A stretch of 64,000 nt of DNA from Notospermus geniculatus (GCA_002633025.1 NMRB01000810.1:167875-231874); one strand, 5' to 3'. Shown: positions 1 to 8,816, counted from the first letter of the stretch. Numbers and translations: made by a program. The notes: generated from the sequence alone by a model not told the origin.

Positions 1-1237
1 GGCTTGTCGTCTAAACGGTCCTTACGCCACTGTAGAGGATGAAATGTTTCATCCAATTTTCTGAATATGCTCAATAAAGGCCTACACGCGGGTTTATACA
101 CTGAAGCCCCAATAGCCCCGGAACTTCGGAAAAAAATGGATTTGATCGTGTACAGTGGGCATTAGTTATGGTTCAAACTTATGGAATATTATGCAAGTAC
201 ATGTGAACTCGCGCACTCTCGGGGAACTCCCAAACCCCCTTGTTGGGACCACAATCCTTCCTATCTGCTTTTGTTTTTGTATGCGATTTTTCATATTCTT
301 CATTCATTCACACACACAAAATTGACGTAGGCCTAACCATTGTACTCGCATAGCGAAGCGGCTCACTCGGCTGTCACGAGTGAACATCGATCCACACATC
401 AGACTGCGTCTCAACACAATGCATGCGCCCTTCTGGAGATCCCAAAACTCGAGGCCAGGCTACCCACGCAATGTTATAGGACGCGCAAGAAAGCCTGGAT
501 CGAGGTCAATTCTGTTGCGCATTTTCCCATTTCGCATTTTGTTTTTCCGCAGATTCCAGTAAGCCCCAAAAGAAAGCTTGTAGCTTGTAGCTTCTAATAG
601 GCCTACAGGTTTTCGTTTTTCTATGAAATGTATACTTTGGGAATAACAGGCCTTTCTCGGTGGGTTTTGTTTTTTGAGGTCCTGTAAGAATGTGCATCCA
701 CGGTTGTGGTAAACTCTACTACGAAAACACCTTATTATCATATGAATACCGATGAAAGCATGCGCCTGGGAGAGCAGTGCTCTGTGAAAAAACCCTATTG
801 ATTTCTTATGACGACGTCTGCTGTGAGTTGGGCTTTTAATTTTTCCGAGTGCTGCCGGGCGAATAGGCCTATGTTTGTGTCTACAGGTAGCGTCATGACG
901 TCATGCGTATATATTATGGATAGGCCTAATCGCACAGGCCCATCGATCGATGATGCATGGAGCGGGAGGCATTAAGGAGGTAGGCATATGTAAATATAGT
1001 GATACGGGCAGAGAGTTTATGCAGTGTGTTTTGGGGGGCGGTGCTCAACTCACTTGAATTGGTGGGGCCGTAGATCTTGGGGTGTCAAGGCGATCGCCCT
1101 AAGTGAGAGCTCTCTTCTGCAGTTTTGTTGCAAGAACCACAGATGGGGTAACATAGCAGACAGGGGAATCTCAGTAGGTCTATCGGTAGGAGCTTACGTT
1201 TTTTTTTTCCTAAACACGTGACGCCCCTGCCCATTTC
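1..1237. other. Host DNA left of the Polinton, no gene seen
   Basis: No ORF here has family-like composition or a convincing start. The stretch carries many copies of the palindromic word TAGGCCTA or its GGCCTA core, for example near 598, 868, 924, 1287, 1400 and 1433. That is characteristic of the host DNA throughout the window and rare inside the Polinton. I see no RNA gene or transposon end. Confidence 0.6.
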
Positions 1238-2221
1238 CGGCCTTGACGCCGAGGAGGGCTGATCCGGTAAGCGTACAATCCGGACGTAGGCCTAGGTCCT
1301 ACATTGTTGCTGAATCGGAAGTTTGTTTTGAGTCCTAAATTCGAGCTCATGGACTAGCTGGGGCCTACAATTTGTTCCTTTCTTAATTTCGTTTTAATTT
1401 AGGCCTACATTTTCCTTTACACAAGTAATCACAGGCCTACCATTGAGGCCTGTAACGTTGCTCACTTCGTAAGCCACGTGGTCGCGGATAACTCTGTGAG
1501 TTATGGGATCACTGCGCGAGTTTACAAGAACTACATTCTATGCTAGCAAAATAATGAATTCTCCCTTGGTGCAATATTACGCTAAATCGGCGTAATATTA
1601 CGCAAAATACAGTAAGCCCGCCGAATTAGCGTCGCATCCTGAGGTTTCAAAACTTTCCCTAGCGTCGAGTGCCTGACGACCTGAGAAAAAATCAGCAGTG
1701 AATTTGCGTCGAATGTCTGAAATAAAAACAAACGATCTTTGGTGAATTCCTGTCGACAAGCAGTACGGGACCGTCGAAACACCGTCGCATGTCTGGCGAT
1801 CGAGATCAGTCATCCCAACAACCACGTTTTTCCAGCCTCGATCTCGTTTTCAGCATCTTGGCGCACTCGGCGACTCTGAGGCCGTAGCTGCCAACCATCA
1901 AGAAGAAATGGTCTTCAGTAAAATCTTGAATATTTTCCCCAGTTTTCAGTAGTTATGGCACCCCAATCCATAAGATGAGAGGAGAGAGCATGAAAATCGA
2001 TGCCATATGAAATGTGGGCTTGTTGTACTTGACTCGATGACGCGAAGACTCGATGGAGCGATGACTCGATGACCGCCAAAATTATTCAATGAAATTCAGC
2101 TCGTTATTTCTAAGAAGTGGAATGGATCAACGGCGGAAGTGGACCGACGTAGTGTCGCCAGCTACCAAGAGGCGAATTAAGGTTGATATTCAACGTAAAT
2201 CATGAAATGAAGGATAGCCTC
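1238..2221 (+). repeat. Left copy of a ~1-kb duplicated host flank
   Basis: This 984-bp segment recurs in the same orientation at 18349-19340 (992 bp). I count about ten single-base differences and one 8-bp indel near 1420. It ends AGCCTC exactly where the Polinton begins, while the other copy continues through AGCCTC into different host DNA. A 1-kb target duplication is not a Polinton property (6 bp is known), so the two copies are best read as two haplotypes. ORFs inside it are identical in both copies and look non-coding. Confidence 0.85.
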
Positions 2222-2310
2222 AGTAGTGTAAAAATGGGAAGACCAACTCAACTCACTTTTGACTGAAAAACTTTAACTCACTTTTGACTGAAAACTGAAC
2301 CTCACACCCA

Positions 2311-2406
2311 CCATGTGGACAACCTGTCTCAGGTCGTCCTGCCGCCTGCTCACTTACCACAGGTGACATGTCTGCCAGGTTTTCCAACTTTGACGATGTA
2401 TATCTA
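2311..2406 (+). repeat. Left terminal inverted repeat core of the Polinton
   Basis: These 96 bases are the exact reverse complement of 18140-18235. Outside the core the two ends differ: the left tip (2222-2310) contains two copies of a 19-bp unit with ACTCACTTTTGACTG, while the right tip is built of GTTGGAAAA/GTGGAAA units. An ATG in frame with the first gene lies inside this repeat at 2368, but a second ATG at 2434 lies just outside it. Confidence 0.9.
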
Positions 2407-2433
2407 ATAGATCTCAATTCTCAAGGTATAACA

Positions 2434-2743
2434 ATGTCTCAATTCCCTACCAATGACGAATTGAACGCTCGTGTAACAAAATCAACAACATTCGAACAAT
2501 GGAAAAATGTCCCAACGGGCATCTGGTACAAAATCCTTGACATTCGAACAATTCCAACTAAAAACGGGGACGCGATGATCCTCACACTGGTTGACAAGGA
2601 TGACAATAAATATGTTCACAACCTTCACGACATCGATTATCAAAAAGGAACTCGAAAAGAATTCTGACAATGAGTACATCAGGTCAAGAGGAAAACTGGA
2701 AGGAAAGAAATATTATGGATTTGATATCGTTGGTGAAATCTAA
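2434..2743 (+). pseudogene. Small OB-like Polinton protein, frameshifted
   Basis: The first frame runs through residues such as GIWYKILDIRTIPTKNGDAM and LTLVDKDDNKYV, then hits a stop at 2667. The +1 frame from about 2613 continues with IKKELEK, YIRSRG and KYYGFDIV to a TAA at 2743. That two-part pattern (YKI, a DxDG turn, then YIxSxG and YYxF) is one I associate with a small protein common in invertebrate Polintons, probably a compact beta-barrel. One indel near 2600-2620 therefore appears to split it. An AATAAA overlaps the stop at 2742-2747, supporting this as the true 3' end. A start at 2368 inside the inverted repeat is possible; 2434 avoids it. A diverged homologue lies at the opposite end (17305-17502). 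Function unknown. Confidence 0.6.
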
Positions 2744-2768
2744 TAAAAACACGTCTCGTACAAATAAA

Positions 2769-3047
2769 ATGGATAACAAGACACTAACAATTGTACTCGT
2801 ACTTTGTATATCAGCAGCAGGAAATATAGTTCAACTAGGTTTGCAGTTCATACCCAGAGAACCAAAAGAACTAAACATCACTCAAGTTCCCTGGAATGTA
2901 ACATGTCTGTTGGACTCGGATCGTTACCTGATCAAAAACAAAATATATGGTCATGTGTGTTACAACCGTTGGCTAGATTTGTCAATTGTTGATTTACGTT
3001 ACTATAAACATGGATATGTCAATTTATCAGAGGATATCATTTTATAG
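2769..3047 (+). CDS. Small signal-anchored membrane protein, 92 aa
   Basis: I chose the ATG at 2769 because it sits in AAATAAAATG, the start context used across this element. The longer frame from 2670 overlaps the end of the preceding gene. Residues about 5-27 (TLTIVLVLCISAAGNIVQLG) form one hydrophobic segment with a short N-terminus. The rest would be luminal or external and has two potential N-glycosylation sites (NIT, NVT) and two cysteines. The stop codon is embedded in a perfect hairpin (3041-3065). I do not recognise a family. It is one of only three plus-strand genes in the Polinton. Confidence 0.55.
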   Translation: MDNKTLTIVLVLCISAAGNIVQLGLQFIPREPKELNITQVPWNVTCLLDSDRYLIKNKIYGHVCYNRWLDLSIVDLRYYKHGYVNLSEDIIL

Positions 3048-3065
3048 GGCTTCAAACCCTATAAA
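3041..3065. terminator. Hairpin TTTATAGGG/CCCTATAAA between convergent genes
   Basis: A perfect 9-bp inverted repeat with a 7-base loop. It lies between the plus-strand gene ending at 3047 and the minus-strand gene ending at 3137, so it could form the 3' end of both transcripts. A nearly identical hairpin occurs at 17109-17131. The terminator role is inference. Confidence 0.45.
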
Positions 3066-3136
3066 GTAAATATCCCACTACTTTTGTTTGACTCGCCGTT
3101 CGGCCCAAACAAGCTTATCGCTCGATGAAAGTCAGG

Positions 3137-3611
3137 TCATTTCGGATTCTCGATATTTACATCTTTGAATATGACATTTGATTTTTCATATTCTTTCGTA
3201 ATCAACTCAAATTCACCTGCAGAAATCTCTTCAGCTGTAATCGCTTTTGACAGCAGATTATTGATTGAATTCAAACACGTGTGATGGTTCATCAATATAT
3301 GCTGATGTTTTTTATATTTTTTCTTCAACTTGGGTACAAGAATTTTTCCAGCTATCCCACCTACCGCCAAGATCGCAGCTATGGGAAGTGAAACAACGTT
3401 TGTAACAACTCCACCTGCGCCAACAGCTGCGATGGTTGTGCTTGTGATGAAACAACCAGTTTTCTAGCCAGTGAATGATGTTTGAAGCTTTTTTATATTT
3501 TTTGTACAAGTTTTGTCTTTTATTTATTTTCATTTCTAAATCACATTTCATTTTCTCAATCATCTCCAGCCTAAATTCATTCCCAGAAGGAACGCCGTCT
3601 GGTTCATCCAT
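3137..3611 (-). pseudogene. Hydrophobic/coiled Polinton protein, one frameshift
   Basis: The gene starts at 3611 (MDEPDGVPSG) after AATAAATG and runs about 49 codons of charged helix (KCDLEMKINKRQNLYKKYKK). The reading frame then shifts at a run of four T (3460-3463). The other frame continues with a Gly/Ala/Val-rich hydrophobic stretch, then KKKYKKHQHILMNHH, INNLLSKAITAEEISAGEF and a charged tail, to the stop at 3137. The hydrophobic core followed by SKAI..EEIS..EFELI resembles a conserved unnamed protein of invertebrate Polintons, as I remember it. One extra base explains the break. It could be a sequencing error, an allele or decay. Likely membrane-associated; role unknown. Confidence 0.6.
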
Positions 3612-4304
3612 TTATTCTAACAACAATTTTACACTGAAGGGGGTGTCAAAAACAACATCCTCATCATGCTCATCTTTGATTTCAATCTCAATATCTGAAT
3701 ATGGATACTGGTTTATTTTTACCTGCTCCTGGGAAGAATATTCAGCGACATCTCCATATTTCATGCCTTTCGGAACAAATGTTGAAATCAAATAGGACTC
3801 TCCCCCATTAACAAAATTTTTACTTGTATCAACGATATTACAGTACACACGATACTCTTGATAGCGAGCCAATTTTGGAGGCGCATTTCCTATGATTGAC
3901 TCGCGGACGTATCCAGGAGGCATATCTAGTCCTAAAAATTCACAAAGTTCTTTTTGAAAATAAGGGACAAAACGATCGCTGTGGAGACTAATCTCAATAC
4001 GACCTTGGTTGTTCAGATACACAAATTCGATGGCTTCATCAAAATCAATATCTTTCAGTTTGATTTGAATGATGTCATTGAACTGTTCCAAGGTATAAAG
4101 TCCTTCAGGAATGCGAATATGCGAACTGCTCACAATTTGATTTGTGTCATCAACAATCGCATAGCTCAAAGTGTCCGTGTTTATAGATCGTTTGACATTG
4201 TAATACGTAAAAGGAAAATAAGCTTTCTCAATTTTAACAGTCTCATATTTACTGATATCTTTTTTCAGTCTCATACTACGCGTATTATGAAACAGAATGT
4301 TCAT
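3612..4304 (-). CDS. Probable minor capsid (penton-like) protein, 230 aa
   Basis: The protein opens with beta-rich segments (VKIEKAYFPFTYYNV) and a turn IRIPEGLYTLEQFNDII, and closes with a strand pair around DIEIEIKDEHDEDVVF ending FSVKLLLE. This plan (an FY.. sheet, an 'iPeG.Y' loop and a terminal I.I.D..G..V.F motif) matches the single jelly-roll minor capsid protein of Polintons, which forms pentons in the inferred virion. Length fits the family. Its start at 4304 overlaps the 3' end of the upstream gene (stop at 4285) by 20 bp, and it is preceded by AAAATAAATG. Intact. Assignment rests on motif memory, so the label is probable. Confidence 0.65.
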   Translation of the reverse strand: MNILFHNTRSMRLKKDISKYETVKIEKAYFPFTYYNVKRSINTDTLSYAIVDDTNQIVSSSHIRIPEGLYTLEQFNDIIQIKLKDIDFDEAIEFVYLNNQGRIEISLHSDRFVPYFQKELCEFLGLDMPPGYVRESIIGNAPPKLARYQEYRVYCNIVDTSKNFVNGGESYLISTFVPKGMKYGDVAEYSSQEQVKINQYPYSDIEIEIKDEHDEDVVFDTPFSVKLLLE

Positions 4305-5699
4305 TTATTTTATGGGAAATTTTGTCAGCCTTATGTTTGATTGTTTCCCTGTTGTTCATTAACACCTGAAACACCACTAAAATGGTGACTGCTATGGCGA
4401 TAATCAAATGTTCCATTACAATTCCCACAACACTAGCAGCTGCCTTTAGAACCGTAGACAAAATACCACCAAGTATGCCAGGCAGGGCTACCAGCGCTTT
4501 TTTACTTAACGAAAGTAGCCAACGTTTAAACTTATTTAGGCCATCAACAATTTTATTTCCTGACTGACTAGGTTCTACTGGTGTATCAGGGATAGCAGGT
4601 TTACTAGGGTCTACTGGCTTATCAGGGATAGTAGACCCTCCAGATCCTCCAGCAGATCCACCAGTCAAACCAGCCTTAACCCCACCCCATATTGCACCAA
4701 TGACGATAATGACTGCAGTCACAATTGATCCAATTTTGACACCTTTTAACTTGAACAATGCTTTTAATCTTTCACCTAGCGCTTTATTTGAATCATTCGC
4801 TGTAGCTGCAAGCCCTTTCATATAGTCCTTTACCACCTCGCTTGTTCCTCGCTCATTCAACGTAGTCTCAATTTCATCAGCTTCTGCTGCATCAAGTTCT
4901 TGATAACGGACCTCCTGTTGTCTAAGAAGTGGCATCATTTCCTCATCACCCCCACCGCTGGCTTTGATGTCTTGGATTTTTTGTCTAGTCCAATCGCGCG
5001 CTTTTCTATATTTTTCTCTGATACTATCAAATTTCCTTTTGAACCAGTTTTCCATGCTATCTAATCTAGGATTACCAGTTTGTCCTGGTTGAAAGTCAGG
5101 TTGACTGACGTTTGTGCGAATTTGCCCTATATCATCATCTGTAACCCGAACAACATTTGTTTTCGATGTAACTACTACTTGAGCTAGGCGACCTTGCACA
5201 CCTTCTGACGGGGGTAAATCAGCGCGAGGTATAGCAGGAGTAGCTGGTGGTGGTTCTGGAGTTCCACCAGGACTAGGGGTTGCAGGCTTAAAGAAGTCCT
5301 TACATTTTAGTTTAACCAGTTTTTCAGTCAGTACGCGTTTACCGTCGACTAGGGCCACTTTAAAAACTTGAGTTCCCCCTCCTTTAGGTCCAGTAATGAA
5401 CCACTTATTGTCCCTTTTTTCTAGCCGACTTCTGAGAAGTAGTCTATCACCAAGTGGCTCCTCAATACTTTTTAATCGAATTATATCATCAATGACATCA
5501 TCCTTCTCACGCGCTAAACGCTGCTCACGCTCAGTTTGATCTTCTGCATCATGATTGATTGATCAAGCTGCCCTTGCGCCTGCGCTTGTTCTTGTTGAGG
5601 ATATAAACTATTAGTTGGATCATTGTCAAGTGTTGGATCATCAGGATCATAAGCTGGATTATCATGCACTGTACCTTCAATTGGATCATAATCTGCCAT
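4285..5699 (-). pseudogene. Large Polinton membrane protein split by one frameshift
   Basis: The N-terminal frame starts at 5699 (MADYDPIEGTVHDNP) after TTAAATAAATG and is acidic, Pro/Gln-rich, ending at 5514. Another frame, open from about 5550 to 4285, holds the rest; the GTG at 5358 is not a real start. The break lies at three ATCA units on the coding strand (5552-5563), so loss of one unit is a simple cause. The main frame contains a Pro-rich linker, charged helices (ENWFKRKFDSIREKYRKARD), a transmembrane segment near IGSIVTAVIIVIGAIWGG, a Gly/Ser/Pro linker (IPDKPVDPSKPAIPDTPVEP), and a second and third hydrophobic segment near the C-terminus. Likely a virion or host-membrane protein; I know no function. 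Confidence 0.6.
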
Positions 5700-5703
5700 T
5701 TAT

Positions 5704-6100
5704 TTAAAACAATTTTGATGCGGCAGCTGAACCAATGACACTGGCAGCTATGTAAGCCTGTTCATAATGTTTCTGAGGTTGACTAGGTTGGTAAAAATGA
5801 GTCAGCTCAGGTTGAGGATTAATTCTATCATAGGCTCTAAGTGCATCTTTCATATCCAAGATATCTGATTGTGCTTGGTGGGTTTTCTGTCGTTGTTCTG
5901 CAAGAAAATCTAAATGTTTGATTCGATTCTGGCTCCACTCTGCAGATTGTTTTTGTAATTTTTCAAATCGCTAAATCATGTCGTTTACGTTCTTCGCCAG
6001 CGTTCTGCACATCTACTGCATGAAAAATGGCATTCCCCCCAATAAAAGCTGTAGCATTTGCGACTGCCCCAGCTATCATCATAACAATCGCGCTTGCCAT
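5704..6100 (-). pseudogene. Conserved Polinton membrane/coil protein, one frameshift
   Basis: A gene starts at 6100 (ATGGCAAGC...) directly against the stop of the next upstream gene (TAA at 6101-6103). Its first 45 residues hold a short Ala/Gly hydrophobic segment, then GGNAIFHAV and GEERKRHDLAI, and end at a TGA at 5963-5965. The neighbouring frame continues immediately with a charged helix (EKLQKQSAEWSQNRIKHLDF), a mid-region DMKDALRAYDRINP, PELTHFYQPSQPQKHYEQ and a hydrophobic tail to the TAA at 5704. The order hydrophobic, EERKRHDLA, helix, 'P.P.L..FY.PS..QK' matches an unnamed protein common in invertebrate Polintons. The break is at an AAA run (5965-5967), one base in excess. The open pieces are too short to notice separately. 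Confidence 0.7.
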
Positions 6101-6337
6101 TTATTTAGTGATATCTTTTGGAAGGCCTTGAGTCTCAAGCCAGCCCTTGGTAATGATAGCAGCAGACACTGCTCCAGTCAATTTTAGAGCCTCCATCAAA
6201 TCAGGCTTGCTGGGATCTCCTATGTTACTTTTCAACAATTTCTTTGCTGCCATACCATAACCAACCGTAAGCGCTGACAGGACAGCTGCATGGTAAACTG
6301 TATTCATAAGGTTTTTCGTGTCAATAGTCGTAGCCAT
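6101..6337 (-). CDS. Small hydrophobic Polinton protein, 78 aa
   Basis: Starts at 6337 (MATTIDTKNLMNTVYHAAVL) in TATAATAAATG. Two hydrophobic stretches (AAVLSALTVGYGMAAKKLL and LMEALKLTGAVSAAIITKGW) flank a short loop, so it is probably a two-pass membrane protein. The stop codon abuts the next gene's ATG, suggesting translation of adjacent cistrons from separate or overlapping messages. I recall similar 'D.LKLtGgv..g.l..kg' proteins in Polintons, but no function is known. Confidence 0.65.
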   Translation of the reverse strand: MATTIDTKNLMNTVYHAAVLSALTVGYGMAAKKLLKSNIGDPSKPDLMEALKLTGAVSAAIITKGWLETQGLPKDITK

Positions 6338-6357
6338 TTATTATATACAGAAAAAAA

Positions 6358-6654
6358 TTAAATTTCTCTTTTTGGACGCGCGGGTGCTGGTGGTGGGGCA
6401 GATTTTTGCTCAGGTTTTGCAGCCCATATAACATAGGCTGCAATCCCCACTCCAATCACCACAAGAGGGCCAAAATAGATAGCATTTGACTCAGCAGGTG
6501 TATGATCTGGTTCGACAGCTGTGTCTTGTGTCTTTCTTCCTTTATTCATTTGACCTAGCTTTTTACCCCAAGCTACTCGTTTAGGATCTTTTGGCTTAGC
6601 TGACTTTACAGTAACCTCTGTGATCGCGGGTTTGATTTCATCGTTATCACTCAT
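6358..6654 (-). CDS. Basic single-pass membrane protein, 98 aa
   Basis: The N-terminal half is charged and has the motif KDPKRVAWGKKLGQMNKGRK (residues about 22-41). One transmembrane segment follows (FGPLVVIGVGIAAYVIWAA, about residues 61-79), then a Pro-rich tail ending RPKREI. A 'KDPKRV..GK' patch before one membrane span and a Pro-rich tail is a recurrent small Polinton protein in my experience; it may bind DNA or membranes in the particle. Starts at 6654 in AATAATAAATG. Intact. Confidence 0.65.
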   Translation of the reverse strand: MSDNDEIKPAITEVTVKSAKPKDPKRVAWGKKLGQMNKGRKTQDTAVEPDHTPAESNAIYFGPLVVIGVGIAAYVIWAAKPEQKSAPPPAPARPKREI

Positions 6655-6669
6655 TTATTATTATAGAAA

Positions 6670-6745
6670 TATCTGATAATCATTATCATAATGATTATCA
6701 TAATGATTATCATAATGATTACATAATGATTACATAATGATTACA
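6670..6745. repeat. AATGATTATCAT-type microsatellite
   Basis: About six imperfect copies of a 9-12 bp unit (ATAATGATTATC, shortening to ATAATGATTAC) lie between the gene starting at 6654 and the short gene ending at 6748. The array is AT-rich and partly self-complementary. It is the longest non-coding stretch in this part of the element. Confidence 0.8.
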
Positions 6746-6747
6746 TT

Positions 6748-6918
6748 TTAATTGTGACAAGTACATTTCTGATTTTTAAGCGCCAGTTCAGCCTCAATAT
6801 TAATGATACGCTTATGGAGATAAGTCATACATTTCAGGTGGTCCTCATACGCTTTGTAAAAACAATATAGGCCTGCTGTGAGCGTGAGAAATATACCAAA
6901 TTCAAACATGTCGTCCAT
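6748..6918 (-). CDS. 56-aa membrane microprotein, copy 1
   Basis: ATG at 6918 in ATAATAAATATGG, TAA at 6748. The first 22 residues (MDDMFEFGIFLTLTAGLYCF, then YK) match the start of the neighbouring gene at 6937-7092 at 15 positions. The segment FGIFLTLTAGLYCFY is a likely membrane anchor. The tail is charged and helical with a CTCHN C-terminus. Both size and start context match real genes of this element, and the shared N-terminus of the pair supports coding. Function unknown. Confidence 0.7.
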   Translation of the reverse strand: MDDMFEFGIFLTLTAGLYCFYKAYEDHLKCMTYLHKRIINIEAELALKNQKCTCHN

Positions 6919-6936
6919 ATTTATTATAGAGTTATT

Positions 6937-7092
6937 TTAATACGGATGTTTACGTTCCTCTAACTCAGCTATTTGTTCATCAATATCATCATTATATTGC
7001 ATGCGTTCCTCAAACGATTTATACCATTTGTAAAAAGAATATACACCTGCTGTGAGAGTTAGAAGTAAACTAAATTCAAACATGTCATCCAT
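6937..7092 (-). CDS. 51-aa membrane microprotein, copy 2
   Basis: ATG at 7092 in TTAAATAAATATGG, TAA at 6937. It begins MDDMFEFSLLLTLTAGVYSF, paralogous to the gene just downstream (6748-6918), so a local duplication has occurred. A membrane anchor is followed by an acidic helix (DDIDEQIAELEERK). The two copies share anchor and length but their tails have diverged to opposite charge (acidic here, more basic and Cys-containing in copy 1). No known family. Confidence 0.7.
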   Translation of the reverse strand: MDDMFEFSLLLTLTAGVYSFYKWYKSFEERMQYNDDIDEQIAELEERKHPY

Positions 7093-7119
7093 ATTTATTT
7101 AAACAAAAAAATATTTAAA
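7093..7119. promoter_or_regulatory. 27-bp divergent start region
   Basis: Only 27 AT-only-but-one bases separate the ATG at 7092 (minus) from the ATG at 7120 (plus). Both sides carry a TTTAAA box: GTTTAAATAAAT on the minus strand and ATATTTAAA on the plus strand. It must hold both start signals if the two genes are transcribed separately. Function is inferred from position. Confidence 0.45.
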
Positions 7120-7713
7120 ATGATATCAATATACTTTGATCAACTCAATGAAATTTATGACAAAGTATGTGAAACATTACCTCCAATGGACCAAGCGTAC
7201 TACATCTATGACATATCAAACACAGCTGATTTGAAAGAACAAATACAAATAGCTGGCAAGTATGTGTCACTCTATTGCAATCATTGGATTTGTCAAGATT
7301 GTTTCAGCCTAGATTATACACGTCTTGACGTAGAAGTGGTTTGTTACGACTGTGGTACAATTGACAACTACTATTTTGGCCCATCTCCAGAGCTATGGAG
7401 TAATGCAATCCAACAAAGTCCTATCGCTGTCGTGTGTGAATACAATCAATGGGACGGTCTGAAGTCAAGACCAAATGGGCACCATGCTAAATTTATTGAA
7501 TTAACTAAAGATCCTCGGTTTATCAGTGATTACGATCAGCTGAGGAAAAAATTTGATGAGAAACAACATTTGCTTAAAAGGAAAAATTTCTTTCTTAGCA
7601 AAGTTATATTGCAACGATTACGTGAACATTACAATCTGACTGCTCCTCCCGCCAAACTAAAACCAACCATAGCTCAAATCTATGCTGATTTTGCAACGCT
7701 TGGCTGGCCTTGA
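7120..7713 (+). CDS. Cys-rich putative zinc-binding protein, 197 aa
   Basis: The only gene in the central block on the plus strand. Residues about 53-78 carry the spaced cysteines and histidine of YCNHWICQDC and VVCYDCGTID, consistent with a zinc ribbon. A second part has Trp/Pro-rich loops (FGPSPELWSNAIQQSP) and a basic helical C-terminal third (RKKFDEKQHLLKRKNFFLSK). I do not recognise the family. Opposite orientation, its own divergent start region and a hairpin shared with the next minus-strand gene suggest separate, perhaps early, expression and possibly a regulatory role. Intact. Confidence 0.7.
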   Translation: MISIYFDQLNEIYDKVCETLPPMDQAYYIYDISNTADLKEQIQIAGKYVSLYCNHWICQDCFSLDYTRLDVEVVCYDCGTIDNYYFGPSPELWSNAIQQSPIAVVCEYNQWDGLKSRPNGHHAKFIELTKDPRFISDYDQLRKKFDEKQHLLKRKNFFLSKVILQRLREHYNLTAPPAKLKPTIAQIYADFATLGWP

Positions 7714-7721
7714 GCTACAAT

Positions 7722-7754
7722 AGTTTGTTAAAATGTTTTACATTTTAAGAAACT
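7722..7754. terminator. 14-bp-arm hairpin between convergent genes
   Basis: AGTTTGTTAAAATG (7722-7735) pairs with CATTTTAAGAAACT (7741-7754), 13 of 14 bases, around a 5-base loop. It lies between a plus-strand stop at 7713 and a minus-strand stop at 7757, so it may end both transcripts. Confidence 0.5.
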
Positions 7755-7756
7755 AT

Positions 7757-8194
7757 TTATTCTGCAAGGTCAACACCTTCAATTTTATTTTCTTTTTCAC
7801 TGTCAAGCGTTGATTCTGCTGTATTTGCTACAACTGTACCCAACGCCAACGCTGTGGGATTCATATACTGACCCAACTGTTTTTTTACCTCCATATTGAT
7901 GATGATGTTGGAGTTCAATTTTTCATGGAGTTTTTTCTGGTCTAACGTGGGAAATAAATATTTTATGGCCTGCGTATAGCCAAACAATAAATTTGACACA
8001 AGATCGTCAGACATCTGTGTGTTGTAGCGCGTTTGATATTCGTTGTGCATTTTTTCAATGTTTTTAGCGCTTGCTTTTTTAATGGTTGCATCACTTACTT
8101 TCATACCAAGTTTACTAAGCGCGCCAGACTGATACTGTGTCAGCAGCTCAGTTCTCATGTGTTCAACGGCTTTCATTTGATCAATGGCTTCCAT
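7757..8194 (-). CDS. Helical Polinton protein of unknown function, 145 aa
   Basis: Starts at 8194 (MEAIDQMKAVEHMRTELLTQ) in AATAAATAAAATG, just after the ATPase gene. It is predicted mostly helical, with a central SDDLVSNLLFGYTQAIKYLF and an Ala/Thr-rich stretch (NPTALALGTVVANTAEST) before an acidic tail. Its place between the ATPase and capsid block suggests a virion or packaging role, but that is inference from neighbours only. Confidence 0.6.
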   Translation of the reverse strand: MEAIDQMKAVEHMRTELLTQYQSGALSKLGMKVSDATIKKASAKNIEKMHNEYQTRYNTQMSDDLVSNLLFGYTQAIKYLFPTLDQKKLHEKLNSNIIINMEVKKQLGQYMNPTALALGTVVANTAESTLDSEKENKIEGVDLAE

Positions 8195-8202
8195 TTTATT
8201 TA

Positions 8203-8808
8203 TTACAAAATCTGGAAATCAAAAGGTAATTTTCTGCGCAGTAAAAGCTTCTTGCCTGCATCGAGCTGCTCCATCACTGCAGATTTGTCGCTGCTGATGC
8301 ACCTATTTTCTTTAAATATTTGATCCAGCGCAGTCTGATCATTCATCGCGTGGACAACCATATGTTTACAATTTTCTCTAAAGTCCTTGCAGACGGCATT
8401 ATATTTCTGAGTCAACAGCCATACAGAGATGTTGAAATGCCTACCTGAGAATGCGAGTTCCGTTAATTTGGTGCATTTATTTTTTGACTCCCACAAATTG
8501 GCACAGTCATCAACAATGAACAGTGTCTGTAATTCGTCTGACTGAAATTCATTGACTGCATCTTCTAGGCAAACATTCAAGTCTTCTTTGACGTTCTGTG
8601 GCGGGTAAATATAGATATTCGGATCTAAATTGACCCATGATCGCTGTTGGTATGTTTTATTCATCTGAATCGTTGGACAGAAAATCACAATGCTGTTGAA
8701 TTGTCTGAAGAAATCATGCTCCAGTAAATTGAGGATAAAATACGTTTTCCCACAATCAGTCATGCCACACACTAACATATTGAACGGCAAATCACAGTAT
8801 TCCATCAT
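8203..8808 (-). CDS. ATP: A32-like packaging ATPase, 201 aa
   Basis: Walker A is GMTDCGKT (residues 15-22), Walker B is LFIVDDC with D100 and D101, and the sensor region reads SVWLLTQKY near residue 129. These fit the FtsK/HerA-type genome-packaging ATPases of Polintons, adintoviruses and NCLDVs, which pump DNA into a procapsid. Length is typical of the short Polinton form. Starts at 8808 after AAATAAATG and sits directly next to the major capsid gene, the usual morphogenesis pairing. No break. Confidence 0.92.
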   Translation of the reverse strand: MMEYCDLPFNMLVCGMTDCGKTYFILNLLEHDFFRQFNSIVIFCPTIQMNKTYQQRSWVNLDPNIYIYPPQNVKEDLNVCLEDAVNEFQSDELQTLFIVDDCANLWESKNKCTKLTELAFSGRHFNISVWLLTQKYNAVCKDFRENCKHMVVHAMNDQTALDQIFKENRCISSDKSAVMEQLDAGKKLLLRRKLPFDFQIL

Positions 8809-8816
8809 TTATTTGA

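Noticed and set aside
1582-1825. 66-75 codon ORFs repeated at 18701-18944
   Set aside because: They recur only because the ~1-kb host flank is present twice; differences are at random codon positions and no domain is visible.
2670-3047. 125-codon version of the small membrane protein
   Set aside because: Its first 33 codons overlap the other-frame end of the preceding gene; the ATG at 2769 has the element's usual start context.
4285-5358. Independent 357-codon gene starting at GTG 5358
   Set aside because: The frame stays open upstream past 5358 to about 5550 and joins the acidic N-terminal frame after one indel; GTG is not a natural start here.
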